From Bugulina stolonifera (lineage: Eukaryota > Bryozoa > Gymnolaemata > Cheilostomatida > Bugulidae): 64,000 nucleotides of DNA. Location: assembly GCA_935421135.1 (NCBI GenBank), contig OW285192.1, positions 17,151,001 through 17,215,000 of the forward strand, written 5' to 3'. Shown here one piece after another: positions 24,201 to 35,236 of the stretch (its first letter is position 1; each line of letters starts with the position of its first letter). The translations under genes and the position numbers were made by a program. A model generated the notes under the pieces. It was not told the DNA's origin and did no database searches. It saw only the letters and a program-made list of their open reading frames with translations.

Positions 24201-25766
24201 TTTGTTATTAAGTTATTAGATGCTGCAGGTGCGGCTACCTCGTCCACCTGTTCACCAGAGAGTGTACCTTCCCAGAGGTCAGATGACAGTATGGATTCTT
24301 TCTGACTACACCGACTAGAATCACTGAGTGTACACAACAAAACTGATGGAGACGAATCTAGAGATAGCACCTGAAAGCGAATAAATATAATGCTTAAATG
24401 TGAGATCCAATAGAGATAAACGGATATCTAACATGTAAAAACAAACCATGTGCATAGACTTATTCAAACACTAAAGTTTGATCTTTTAGTTTGATATTTA
24501 ACAGGATATACATTGCTGTTGGCAGTCAGCAAACTGCTCCGTCACCCTGTATGTTTACTAAAAGAGTTAACGGCATAGTGCACCCCCTTTTAGACAAGAG
24601 ACTATACATTGTAATAGGCATTACTCCTAAATTACAGGTGCAGTGTACACACATCATTGGTTCCATTTCTAAAAGCACTACCCACCATTTTTCATCCTCA
24701 TACTCCTAAATATAAAAAATGATGCTGGGCAGCTCTACAGAATCCCTGTTGAATATTTAAACCAGCTATATAACTTACTTCTGGGGGATGCTTGGGTGTA
24801 GATGCTGTCGGTAAGGAACAAGATTTCCTTCGCCGCTGAGAGGATAAGATTAGCCCGTCATCATAGCCAAGCTGAAAATGTACAACAAGTAAACATGAGA
24901 ATGATTACATGAAGAATATATATCTTGAGAGGTACACTGAGCTGCTAGTCTTGTGCAATGCTCACTGTTTTTGGTAGCTTGAACTCTGGCTCAGTATATT
25001 TCCCACCCCTTAAATGTGATTTACTGTAAGCTTACTGTTTGCAGCTCAGAGATAGCCTGCAGCCCATTTTGGCTATACTACATTATGGAGTTTAAACAAG
25101 GTGTGTTCTCAGGGCCATCTCTGGGTTGCACTGACGAGGTAGCAAAGACCGAAATAGTAAGCCTACACTCTTGTCAGATTGATACGACTCACTTCTAAGG
25201 TGAAATCCATATTAATCAAATACCTAATAAAGGTTTTGTACTTATATTTGCTAATTGCAAGAAAGATTTGAGTTCCATTTACACTTTAACCTACCTACAA
25301 GTTGAAATTTAAAAATGATTAGGCTATTACTGTGATTCATTATTCTACAACAATGAGTAATTAACATCATAGGTTGTACTAGAATGCAAGTTTGGTGGTT
25401 TTCAAAAGATGAAAATTTAGCTAGAACTCAGAACTTCCTATATAGGCCTACATGCAAATTGTAATGTAATAAATAATAATTTAATAATATAAATACTATA
25501 ATAATAATTATAATCAAATGGTTTAGTAGGCTAATACTCTAATCTAGTAGGCCTACACACATACAACTGTAAAACAAACGCCAATTTTTATTGGTTCCTA
25601 CAGTACTCTCAAAGTGATTAGCCTAAATGAGATTTAGATTGTATTGGCTTCCACTTTTACTTTGAGTTTCAGTTTGGGACTGAGTTGGACTTGAGTTACA
25701 AAAAGATAATTGTACTACCAAAGACAATGGTGACTCCGAGAGTTTTCTTTTACCACGCGTAAGCAT
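6297..25766 (-). CDS. HELQ: Helicase POLQ-like, superfamily 2 DNA helicase
   Basis: Minus-strand exons, 5' to 3': 25719-25766 (tentative), 24779-24871, 24161-24370, 23688-23880, 22318-22482, 21755-21933, 21300-21500, 20720-20795, 20408-20505, 15387-15494, 13175-13320, 11375-11473, 10018-10155, 9694-9835, 9460-9564, 8854-9055, 8347-8504, 7894-7995, 7235-7405, 6997-7110, 6489-6623, 6297-6386. This gives 2973 nt, about 990 residues (human HELQ about 1100), and the phases close throughout. Motifs: Walker A PTSGGKT near residues 259-265, VVDELHM (motif II) near 360-366, GMSATLNN (III) near 395, [10 protein letters not shown] and [12 protein letters not shown], then [13 protein letters not shown] (VI) near 602-614, followed by the winged-helix and helix-hairpin-helix C-terminal region. 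HELQ is a 3'-5' helicase acting in nuclear DNA crosslink and break repair with RAD51 paralogues. The N-terminal exons are poorly conserved and the first exon is inferred from an ATG plus a phase-0 donor. It hosts a nested gene and many minisatellites. Confidence 0.95.
6690..6957. repeat. Minisatellite (16-bp CCCTATGACATCACAC-like unit) in a HELQ intron
   Basis: About 15 imperfect units lie in the intron between the HELQ exons at 6997-7110 and 6489-6623. The leftmost copies are diverged (catgtattc and cacgtattc variants), while those near 6830-6950 are nearly uniform, with tatgac/tatggc alternation. Both strands stay open in some frames only because the unit lacks stops. Confidence 0.85.
7163..7252 (-). 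repeat. Three-copy 30-bp repeat spanning a HELQ 5' splice site
   Basis: Units 7223-7252, 7193-7222 and 7163-7192 align base for base. The first unit includes the last 18 coding bases of the HELQ exon 7235-7405 (encoding VYYFTM) plus its GTGAGA donor. The other two repeat the same exon end and donor (GTGATA) inside the intron. Confidence 0.85.
7746..7893 (-). repeat. Minisatellite starting at a HELQ 5' splice site
   Basis: About five units of 28-30 bp. On the minus strand the exon 7894-7995 ends GATCCG and the intron starts GTAATATATACTG. The units repeat TGTATCCATACT followed by GTAATATATACTG, so the donor and the ATCC just before it are iterated. Confidence 0.75.
9229..9459 (-). repeat. Minisatellite of 18-bp units repeating a HELQ 5' splice site
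   Basis: On the minus strand the exon 9460-9564 ends AAA and is followed at once by roughly 13 tandem copies of GTAAGTACATGATATAGT. The first copy is the functional donor; all later copies hold an equally good GTAAGT. Confidence 0.9.
12316..12585. mobile_element. Inverted-repeat element, MITE-like (HELQ intron)
   Basis: The left end carries gaaaaagacagttcgaaa and related aggacagttcgaaac copies. The right end (about 12525-12585) carries their reverse complements (tttcgaactgtctttttc). The arms are imperfect and rich in TTCGAA, around an AT-rich core. No transposase remnant or clear target duplication is seen. Confidence 0.55.
13347..13458. repeat. Three-copy 35-bp tandem repeat (HELQ intron)
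   Basis: Units contain ggctattaaatacagtaggg followed by catcactagtacaca. It sits about 30 bp beyond the acceptor side of the HELQ exon 13175-13320 but does not include the junction. Confidence 0.85.
15541..16030. repeat. Minisatellite of about 20 units (TACGTGTAAGTATATTATACACC)
   Basis: The 23-24-bp unit alternates acgtgtaag and acatgtaag variants. It lies about 45 bp on the intron side of the HELQ exon 15387-15494 and ends about 270 bp before the nested gene's start codon. The palindromic ACGTGTAAG/CTTACGTGT content may help it slip. Confidence 0.9.
16300..19413 (+). CDS. Unrecognised disordered protein, nested inside a HELQ intron
   Basis: Four exons: 16300-16511, 16710-18321, 18909-19148, 19369-19413 (2109 nt, 702 residues). 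All junctions are GT..AG and the phases (2,0,0) close. An acceptor-like actctag touches the ATG directly. I do not recognise the family. The protein is polar, rich in Ser, Asn, Gln, Pro and Arg, with no signal peptide or membrane segment, and is probably largely disordered. Visible short motifs: two YTE(I/V) tyrosine motifs in IYTEIL and IYTEVV contexts (SH2/ITIM-like), [11 protein letters not shown] (SH3-ligand-like), several [14 protein letters not shown] basic patches, RSVSVDR and KRSVSDQ (14-3-3 or basophilic-kinase-like), and [10 protein letters not shown]. These would suit a signalling or cytoskeletal adaptor, but that is inference. It runs opposite to HELQ inside that gene's 4.9-kb intron 20407-15495. 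Confidence 0.85.
19592..19710. repeat. Five-copy 22-bp tandem repeat
   Basis: Units read gaagytatgctgactgtaca with variants. It lies just downstream of the nested gene's stop codon and may be in its 3' UTR. Confidence 0.8.
20222..20330. mobile_element. Hairpin MITE
   Basis: Arms of about 50 bp (20222-20271 and 20281-20330) are reverse complements with a few mismatches: AGTGATTTTAAAATAACGG at one end, CCGTTATTTTAAAATCACT at the other, and a loop of about 9 bp. It lies in the same HELQ intron as the nested gene. The short loop and long arms suit a foldback element; the target duplication is not clear. Confidence 0.8.
20787..21166 (-). repeat. Minisatellite repeating a HELQ 3' splice site and exon start
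   Basis: About 16 units of 23 bp. On the minus strand each holds CATTGTAG followed by TTACACATG. The array runs straight into the HELQ exon 20720-20795, whose junction is CATTGTAG/CTACACATG. The exon's first nine bases encode the LHM of the conserved DELHM helicase motif, so part of motif II is the head of the repeat unit. Confidence 0.9.
23085..23443. repeat. Minisatellite, 25-bp unit (HELQ intron)
   Basis: About 14 units of gtgatagtgaatctaatgca plus gtatt. It lies in the intron between HELQ exons 23688-23880 and 22318-22482 and touches no splice site. Confidence 0.9.
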
Positions 25767-27787
25767 GTTAGTATCTCCACATCGCACAACTTTCCTAAAC
25801 TGATCAAAGTAGGCCTACGATGTGTGTCCATAACAACTCCAGACAACTATTATATACATTCTCACACTCATGTGATTCTGTTTTAAAAAATTGTATTTTG
25901 TGCCCTGTTAGATGTCTTTGCTTTGAGGCAATGATCCTAGATCAGGTTAAAAACAGACATCAATTACAGTTTACCCAATCAGATAAACGGGAAAAGTTCT
26001 ATAAGTTTTCTACATAGTACATAGATTCTGGAAAGATGAATCCAAAAGGAGTTGATTGAGCGGAAAATGAAAAGAGAGCGGACAACTTCGCATTATTATT
26101 TATCATTTTAATACCTTACTATTGGAAAATTGCTGTATACCGGTTTCTTCTACACTACTTTTTCTTTGTAGGAAGTCTATCCAAGTTCACACGTATAATT
26201 TACCCTTTCAGGTGAATATAATTTCCCAAGTAGGAAACATGTACATGTATGTGACTGCCTACTGTAACACACCCAATTTTAGTGTACCCTCATTTTAGTA
26301 GCTAGTTTTTCCCTACGAAGTCACTATGGACATGATAGTTTAGTGGTAGAGTGCCTGATTGTCATTCATAGGGACATGAGTTTTAGTTTTGCTTTAGTAA
26401 TTCACTAATCCCTTCGCTACTACAAGATAGAAGTGAATAGATATACAAAACTAATCTGTAAGATTGCATGCACCGTGTATCCACCTCATCTGCTCCACTT
26501 CCAACACTGCACACATGTCCTAGATGTGCTGTGCTATTGACAGATGCCTCCTACTGACAACCTATGTTATGTGATACCATATTGATAGTTTTTGATGCTA
26601 AAAGAACTATGATATCGCATACTCTGCACCAAGGTGATGACAACTGGAAGCAAATAGCATACTATTCCCAAGTTCTTGCTACTCCAAGTAGGAAGGATTG
26701 GGAGCGTGGAGTGATTACCCATGCAGCCGAAACCACTTGACCTACTCACTTATTACAAATAAATAGCTTAATGCTGGAGAAAATAGGGAGATTGCGGCAA
26801 AGTGGGAGCTGGGTTTCAAAATCAGGAGTATATTCTGTCTAAATCGGAGACTTGGCAAGTATGCTGGATAGACTGTAAATGGTATGGAGCAGTACTCTAC
26901 TTTTTGCACAAAACAGGATGCTTTAAAATCACAATTTATTGATTTCCATAAAAAAAACTAGTAATTTAGTTTGTTTACCTTTTGAGACCGAGCATTGCAT
27001 TGAGTAGCTAAACATAGCGAATTTGAGTCTCAATGATGCTCTATGTAAATGTGGAATAAGCTATTTACCAACTGAAGTACATGTCAGTAAGGATGAGAGT
27101 CCAGTATAACAACATTTATGTGATTGCAGTAGCACCAACAATATAATGACCATGTCAATAATATACTCTGTAAAACAAATACATTGTAAGCTACCAACGC
27201 ATATTAAAAGTGAATATTATAGTAAACAAATACAAAAACATAAAAAATTAGGCAGGTAATATTTTCACTCGACAGAGCAATTTGTTCTTTCTGTAAATAA
27301 ATATGGAGTTGCATAACCATAATATATTACAAATAGAATCTACAAGCAAAATATTATTTTATGTTTGGAAAATTGCTTCTATTTTATAATTCCCATAGAT
27401 CATAGGCATTGACTTAAACCTTGTGATATAATGTGACTCTCCCACCCCAAACCCCTCATCTCCTGCATTGACAGTGAGATAGTACACGTTCTACTGCTGC
27501 CCTGCCTGCAGATGATATATACGAGTATATTACTCTATATCACTGTAGTTATTGCTGTGTACAGCCCCAATAATTTCATGACAATTGTCAAATGTTTTTA
27601 CAGTTAAATAAGACTTCAAAAAACAAACATTTATAGGATGTAAGCAATTTGTGAATTTATTTATTGAACACTAATTAGAATAGAATTTCAAAGTAAAGTT
27701 GAATGTCTATTAGTAATATACAAACATTCAAACACCTTTCACTAATCAATATCAGCTAACAATATAATGTGTGTTTACCTTTGTAGA
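25767..27787. other. Head-to-head intergenic region between HELQ and the acetylcholine receptor gene
   Basis: Both genes run away from this 2-kb AT-rich stretch, so it should hold both promoters. No exon, TATA box or repeat stands out except the tRNA-like relic at 26327-26395. If the tentative first HELQ exon is wrong, the true first exon may lie here. Confidence 0.5.
26327..26395 (+). other. tRNA-like relic
   Basis: The stretch has a good A-box-like segment (tagtttagtggtagagtgcc), an anticodon-region-like gattgtcattc, and a degenerate T-arm region. It lacks a proper B box and closed acceptor stem, so it is not a working tRNA. It may be a decayed tRNA-derived SINE head. Confidence 0.3.
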
Positions 27788-30700
27788 ATGCTATTAGTGA
27801 TAACATTGGTGATACAGTTCATTGGCACACTAATCGGGTATTGTGGGACAGTTAGACTTCCTCCAGACTACAGTTCCTTTCTGAATGTCTTACAGAATAG
27901 GAATATAGGTAAGAAATTCTATTGTACGTACTGCATATTCTACTTTATATACATGTACGTACATGATTGTATTAATATAATGCACTTACCTACACTACTT
28001 TATATACCTACATAATTTATTATTTATGGTGTAGTACTAATAACTGAACTCTGTCTAAACAAATTATATAGGAATACATATATTCAGTCCATTCCAATTG
28101 GAAGTCTAATGATAAAACTGGTCTTAGAGCTATGTAGCCTAATGTACATGTACACCATACACGAGCATGCTGCCTCCTCTGCTATAGACCTCCATGTGGC
28201 AGCAGCATAGATAAATTATGTTATGTCTACAACTGATAATAAAAACGTACTTGTAATAGAAAATACAGTAAATATTATAGGGAAAAGTTGTAGGCACACA
28301 AGCCTGCCCATACATATTTTCTACAAATTAGAGAAATAACGTGCTGTAACATGTTTGATGCTGCCGTGCAGTGACTACTGCATTAAATATATTTTTGAAA
28401 CTTGTCTTTTTTCTGTAAATATTGTAAATATTCTACTTGGCTCTTTTAACAGTTACAAACACATGTCATATCATTTTACATAATTTCAGGGAACTTCTAG
28501 CCTAGCTACTAGAATAATTTACAAAGATACATATACAGTGTATGTATACTTGTACACTGTAAGAACCAAAGGCTAGAGAATTCTATTAAAGTCATGGATC
28601 TGCACACAATGAAGCCAATTGATTTGTTTATATCTGTGATTTTGACAGGTATGACAAGGTAGAAGTGAATAGACACACAATGCTTCTGTTTGCTTTATAT
28701 CGGTGGGGTAAGTATAGGAAACGGGCACCTTGACAATGGTGTCACTGGTTGACAATGAATGTAGGTGCCCATCAAACAGTCACATGAATTGACAGTATTT
28801 ACTCTGAAGGAAAATAATAGCCCCAATACAATCATTGGAAAAATGTTGCTAATAAAATAATAGGTAAAGATTGCTACCTGCATGAATCCAATTCTTACTA
28901 TGTAGATCTACTCAGATCATCTTCAGATATAGCACTGGAGTTATGGTCCCTGTAGACAGCTAAAACCCAGGGCTCAAGTTCCTACCAAAATTCATACTCT
29001 GTTCTATTCCAGCAAATGTTGAACAATGCTTTGCTCAAGCTGTAGGATATCCATTATTGTGTGTTATTACACATGCAATGTTATTGTTAGACCAATAATA
29101 TAATTTGTTACACATGTAGCCTAAATTCCAAGCTTTTATGGGTGGGTGTTTGGGATGGTAGTTGCAGCACTTGGATTGGGAAACTACAAATTTTCAGTCC
29201 AAGTTCGACAGCCCCTTGCTACATACCCACTCACTTAACCACTTAACCAAGGCTACATTACAGCACATAATTATCTAATGAATTGGGTATATTTCACACT
29301 ATAGTATATAATAAATGATCTAAAGTGCATGTACCATGAATAGATTAAAATATGAATTAAGAAATTCATTCTCTAACCGTGGTAGATGTTTGGGATTGGA
29401 GTGAACAGAATAATTTATTGTCTATTGGTTTGCACTTCATTTTACTCCGATACATGTATATAGAGTGTTAGTAGAATGCTGTCTTCCTTATGGTTGTTTA
29501 GAATACACTCAAGTCAATCTCCTCACTCAGTACTTCAGGAAATCAACTGTTTTGTAATAATGTTTTATACAATATCTGTAACGTCAAACAGTAATACATG
29601 TAGTGATGACAATAGACTAGCTCCAGTCTTTATGACGTCATGAGCTAAATTTCGCCTGGCACTACTTTGTTCATCGCTAACCTACTGTACTACTGTATGT
29701 TAGTTCAGGAACATAATATGTTCTAAAATTATAACCAGCCTGAAATATGAAATAAATGAATTATTGAATGAGATGATAAATAATATATAGTAAATAGTAA
29801 ATAAAAGATGATAAATTTTAAACAAAAATTAAGTGCAAACTTTTTTTCTGTCTGCCAGTGTGCTACAACTAATGTCTTCTATCTGCAATCGATTTAGATG
29901 TCCTTCTTATGGCTATATTAATACACCAAGTTGATGCAAACCCTCATGCTAAAAGACTGTTCCAGGATTTGTTAGTTAAGAACAGTTATAACAAGCTGAT
30001 ACGACCAGTGGCTAACAACACGGACACTCTCGTCGTCAAACTGGGATTGAGACTTTCTCAGCTGATTGGTATCGTAAGTTGTCATGAGCCTTGGTTTATA
30101 CTTTATACACAGACATACATGTACAGTATAAACGTACACGGGTACAAATACCGGGTCTACCTGATTCCGCGATTTTTAACCGAAAATGTAGTACCTCACC
30201 CCATCCAAAATGGACACCCCCCAGCCAAAAGCTGATTTTCATCAGTGGAACTTGGTGAGCCTAATATACATGCACATGTACGTGTACATGTATATACATG
30301 TACATGTACATGTACATGTACATGTACATGTATACATATGCACATGTATGTGTAGGTGTACGTGTATGTACATATCCGTATCAATGTGTGTGCACTTGTC
30401 ATCCAAGAATGATAAAGAAACTTCTTGAGAGTATCTAATGAACTTGTGAAAAACTGAGTGATACTAGAACACAAACTATAAACCCTAACATGTAACCTCT
30501 GAATCAATAAACTGTTGCATCAATATGGCGACCTTTACTAATTTTAGGATGAGAAGAATCAAATAATGACTACAAATGTTTGGCTCAGTCAGGTAAGGTT
30601 GCTAAGTTTACACACTTTAGTTCATCAAATCATCTCTATTCTCACCAGTGTATTGCAACTAGGATTGAGAAGAGAAGACAACTACAAAGTCAAACCCATT

Positions 30701-33700
30701 CCACTTAATTCTTTGTTTTACTGCAATTATATATCTGAAAGAATTGAATAAAATCACTTTAAACGATTGTGATATACAACATCATCTGTGAGCCATACAT
30801 TTTCCAGTCCCATATTTGTATTGTAACTGTTTTTCTCACACAAATCACATAATTGTGCATACATGCATAATGATTAGATTGCTGTCCAGGGCTAACAGAA
30901 TGTTGTTATGTTGGTCATTATACGATCAGCAAAAAAACAAGTTCATGGCCCACATGGCACACATGTCCCATAAACTACAAGTAGATATACGATAGGCTGA
31001 GTTGGTATAGTAACAGGTAATATTACTAATCAATACACAGGAGTGGGAAGATTTGAACCTGAAGTGGGACCCCAAAGAGTACGGTAATGTCGAGGTGCTT
31101 TATGTGCCTTCGGAGGATATCTGGCTACCAGATATTGTCCTGTATAACAAGTGAGTGTTTGTAAGCATAGTTACAGTAGCCCTCGCACCAACAGCATAGC
31201 CCTGGCACCAACAGCGTAGCCCTGGCACCAACAGCGTAGCCCTGGCACCAACAGCGTAGCCCTCGCACAAACAGCATAGCCCTGGCACCAACAGCGTAGC
31301 CCTCGCACAAACAGCATAGCCCTGGCACCAACAGCGTAGCCCTCGCACAAACAGCATAGCCCTGGCACCAACAGCATAACCCTTGCACAAACAGCGTAGC
31401 CCTCGCACAAACAGCATAGCCCTGGCACCAACAGCGTAGCCCTTGCACCAACAGCGTAGCCCTGGCACCAACAGCATAGCCCTTGCACCAACAGTATAAC
31501 CCTGGCACCAACAGCATAGCCCTGGCACCAACAGCGTAGCCCTTGCACAAACAGTGTAGCCCTGGCACCAACAGCGTAGCCCTAGCACCAACAGCGTAGC
31601 CCTTGCACCAACAGTGTAGCCCTAGCACCAACAGCGTAGCCCTGGCACCAACAGTATAACCCTGGCACCAACAGCATAGCCCCACCACTTGTAGAATAGC
31701 TCTAGTTCAGCGACCATAATCTTGGGATGTTGCACTATTGCTCTAGATGTCTTTGCACATTCTAACCTTACAACTATGGTCAAAACACTAATTGGTCATT
31801 TCTGCAATAATTGGTGGGTATGTAAAAAAGAATGTTATTCATATCTGTTAGAAGTAAAAATAGTCACGCTTTGCATTTGCACATCACAGTCATGCAATAA
31901 TATTTTAATTTAATGTAGTTTTGATCATACTTTTTATATTATTTGTGATATTTTTCTTGCAAGAAGTTTGGTTTACTTGTTTATAATTTTTGCCACGTAT
32001 TATTTGTTTAACAGGAGTGGCAAGATTTTAATTTTATTTGGGATCCAAAGGATTATGGGGGAGTTGATCTACTATATGTTCCAGCAGAGGACATATGGAC
32101 GCCGGACATAGTATTGTATAACAAGTAAGGTCGATCTGTGTACATCAGTACATTGTGTCTATTATTATAAGCATATGATAGTCATAGTATCTACAGAAAT
32201 CGTTGTATAGGTGCACTAGAGATGGTGGTATACAGAGACAATTAGATGTAGCGTTATTCTCATTGAGTAAAGGTACATGTAGTGTAAACCTACCACTGCT
32301 CTTACCTGGGCAGTCACATGTATACAGAATACTACATGTATAATTATACATGTACAGAGACATTGGTATAAAGACAGTAGCCTAAGATCATACAATATAC
32401 TGTTCCAGTGCTGACGGGAATTACCAAGTCACTCTTATGACTAAGGCTACACTTCACTCTACTGGGAGGGTATTCTGGGAGCCCCCAGCCATCTACAAGA
32501 GCTCCTGCACTATTGATGTTGAATTCTTTCCATTTGATGAGCAGACGTGTGGTATGAAGTTTGGTTCATGGACATACGATGGTTTTCAAGTAAGGCTGCA
32601 GAGTTATCTTCCCAAGGTCATATAATGCACTCTGTGTTGTATAGCGAGCGTCACGTGCAATGTATGTCCAGGAAGCTAATGTATAATATACATATTATAT
32701 TATATTATATTATAACCGATTATACCTTTGTATTTACACATCATTCCTGATATACAGACTGCAGGCATTCATGTAGTAGTATACTCATATAGAAATACAG
32801 GTTTACTAGCCTGCCATGCAGGTAGATTTCTAGGGCACAGGTAAAGTCTAGCAATATAAACTTGCAGGCATGTTAATCTCTAACGCAGGTTGACTTGAAG
32901 CACAAGGATCAAGCAGACGTGCCTGGAGAGGTGGATATTCCCATGGCTATGGACATGTCCGGATACTACCGCTCCTTTATTTGGGATGTCATGTCTGTGC
33001 CTGCTAGGAGAAGCGAGGTCACATACCCGTGCTGTCCTGAGTATTACCCGGATGTTACATTTAAAATAACAATCAGGCGGAAGACTCTGTTCTACACGGT
33101 TAATCTGATTATACCTTGTGTGGCCATCTCTTTTCTCACGGTATTCGTCTTCTACCTACCATCAGACTCTGGAGAGAAGATAACTCTGTGTATTTCAATC
33201 TTACTATCACTGACAGTGTTCTTTCTCCTATTGGCTGACCTAATTCCACCGACGTCACTTGTAGTGCCACTGATTGGTAAATATCTACTCTTTACAATGA
33301 TATTAGTGACGCTATCAGTAATCATAACTGTGGTAGTACTGAATATTCACAATCGTACGTCTGCAACCCACACCATGCCTCCGTGGCTACGGTGGGTAGC
33401 TCTTAAGATACTACCAACTTTATTAGTAATGGAGAGACCAAAGCTCAAGTCTGAGAGATACAAAGCAAAAAAGAAACATGACGTGGAAGCCACCAAGAAA
33501 AAAAAAAGGTTAGTACAATGTGAACTATAGTACTTGCAACCCTAGACTACCTTTAATAGTGAAGTTTCAAAATTAATATGGCAGTTGTATAAGTGCTCGA
33601 GTATAACAACAATAAATGTATTCGTATTCGCATTGCTTTGAAATCCAAATAGAGCCCCAAGTGCTGCAGAACTGTGGTGGTATTATACATGTGGTTAGTG

Positions 33701-34584
33701 TTGTGGTGGTATCAAACATAGTTTGGGACCTAGTGTTGTGGTGGTATCATAGTTTGGGCTGGACATACGGTTTCCAATTCTTCATAATCATCAACACCCA
33801 TATTTCTAGAGCCAACGGTATATTGGAATCAAAGAAATTGTTGATCTCACCAACGACAGACTCTATTATGTCTGGACTACCAGGACCGTGTACACCAAAC
33901 TCTCCTGACACCAATCCTGGTCTCATCGGATCAGAAGTTCCTATTGCAAAACCCAAACGGAGAAAATACCCACCAGAGATAGAGAAAGCCCTTGAGGGTG
34001 TAAAGTTCATTGCAGACCATTTAAAGGAGGAGGATGAGGATGAACAGGTAGAATTTATCTCCCTTTTACTCGTATACATGGGGATTGACTACCCATTGTT
34101 CAATTTGTGTCTATTATAGACAAGTCGTTTTATGTTGCTATCTAATACCAACTGTGATACCAAAGTCTGATACCAAGTTCATGTAACCAATATTTGCGAC
34201 AATTAATAGTGCACTGCATGGGTTATAATGTTTATTGCGTCTACAATATATAAATACACGTTAAAACAGTTGAAAACCTAAACAAATAACAAAATAAAAG
34301 TAATTGCACAAAATATCGAATGACATAAGATGTATAAAATAATATATACAAAGTAAATAGAAAATAATGTACCTACATATGCTCATTGTGTAAAAGGATG
34401 CATGTAGATAATCAATTGTGACATGGCGTTTTAGGTGCAAGAGGACTGGAAGTACATGGCAATGGTTATAGATAGACTGTTTCTATGGCTTTTCACAACT
34501 GCGTGTTTTGTGGGCACATTTGGGATAATACTACAGGCGCCAACACTATATGATGATACTAAGCCAATGGATGTAGGAATATAG
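27788..34584 (+). CDS. Nicotinic acetylcholine receptor alpha-type subunit
   Basis: Exons: 27788-27908 (tentative), 29898-30073, 30548-30592, 31041-31150 or 32015-32124 (alternatives), 32409-32589, 32889-33508, 33810-34047, 34435-34584. With one exon 4 this gives 1641 nt, 546 residues, with phases closing. Features: an N-terminal hydrophobic segment; [13 protein letters not shown] start of the ligand domain; [10 protein letters not shown] or [10 protein letters not shown] (loop A); a Cys loop C184-C198 with exactly 13 residues between; vicinal C259-C260 in [11 protein letters not shown] (loop C, alpha hallmark); TM1 near 280-301; GEK before TM2, as in cation channels; TM2 and TM3; an intracellular loop with a basic patch; and TM4 near 512-532. 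It would form a plasma-membrane, acetylcholine-gated pentameric cation channel. Exon 2 also has a hydrophobic run (VLLMAILIH), so exon 1 may be alternative. An acceptor-like ttgtag lies 1 nt before the ATG. Confidence 0.93.
30285..30345. repeat. (ACATGT)n microsatellite
   Basis: A perfect-to-near-perfect run of acatgt hexamers in the receptor's intron 2. The motif is self-complementary and recurs in shorter runs across the window. Confidence 0.9.
31041..31150 (+). other. Receptor exon 4a (alternative)
   Basis: 110 nt, starting in phase 0 after acacag and ending phase 2 before GTGAGT. It encodes [15 protein letters not shown] through [14 protein letters not shown]. It is homologous and equal in length to 32015-32124. 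Because 110 is not a multiple of three, including both copies or neither would shift the frame, so exactly one can be used. Confidence 0.9.
31175..31682. repeat. Minisatellite of about 25 units (20 bp) between the two alternative exons
   Basis: The unit is agccctggcaccaacagcgt with c/t and g/a variants (ctcgcacaa, cttgcacc). It starts about 25 bp after the donor of exon 4a and is GC-richer than its surroundings. Three minus-strand frames stay open through it only because the unit lacks stops. Confidence 0.92.
32015..32124 (+). other. Receptor exon 4b (alternative)
   Basis: 110 nt between ttaacag and GTAAGG, with the same phases as exon 4a. It encodes [15 protein letters not shown] through [14 protein letters not shown]. 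Differences from 4a cluster in the loop D side and just before loop A, so the two forms should differ in agonist binding or assembly. Confidence 0.9.
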
Positions 34585-35236
34585 AATATTTACACTTGTA
34601 TAATAGCTCAAGTGATATTACTACACCAGACTAGCATATGAAATTGTAGTTCTATAGAAAATTGAAGGTAATATTCTATAACAATATGATTTGTTATTTA
34701 ATATTAGAGGTTTGTAGGTTGTAAGACTGCTGGGCAGCTTATAATTCCAGGAGTGATTTAGCCTATAATTCCAGGAATGATTTAGCCTATAATTCCAGGA
34801 GTGATTTAGCCTATAATTCCAGGAGTGATTTAGCCTATAATTCCAGGAGTGATTTAGCCTATAATTCCAGGAGTGATTTAGCTCATAAGTATGAATTTTC
34901 ACTAGATATGAATACAAAATTATTAAAAACTACTATTTTAACATACTATTTTCCTGTCTACATGTATACATATATAGAATGTTTTGTCAATAAAGTCGAT
35001 GAGAATAGCCATAATATTAGAATTTCCTACAATTGTACACTTTATTAGTTTACTATAGCATAAACTTGCTCCATTGGGAGTTATTGTCTCTTACATAGTA
35101 GTACAAGACTTAGAACTATGGTATAAAGTGGGATAAAGGAAATGGAGAATTTGATCAGGCTTTTTCACACAAGAAACCAGATTACAACCCTGGATGTTAT
35201 AAATAATATAGAGTGAGATTACCGTCCAATCAGACG
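34585..35236. other. Intergenic region between the receptor and GUCD1, with a 25-bp minisatellite
   Basis: The two genes end towards each other. The region is AT-rich. At 34737-34880 there are about six units of tagcctataattccaggagt plus gattt. A short minus-strand open frame through the repeat has no other support. Confidence 0.75.

Noticed and set aside
6297..25766. POLQ rather than HELQ
   Set aside because: No polymerase domain follows, and the C-terminal sequence ([19 protein letters not shown] and the terminal helix-hairpin-helix block) follows HELQ throughout.
26327..26395. Functional tRNA gene
   Set aside because: Only the A-box side is convincing; the T-arm and acceptor stem do not form.
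31100..31688. Three long overlapping minus-strand frames (up to 187 codons) with CWCQGY/GARAT repeats
   Set aside because: They are the 20-bp minisatellite read in three frames; the unit has no stop. No splice or start context, and they lie in an intron of the receptor.
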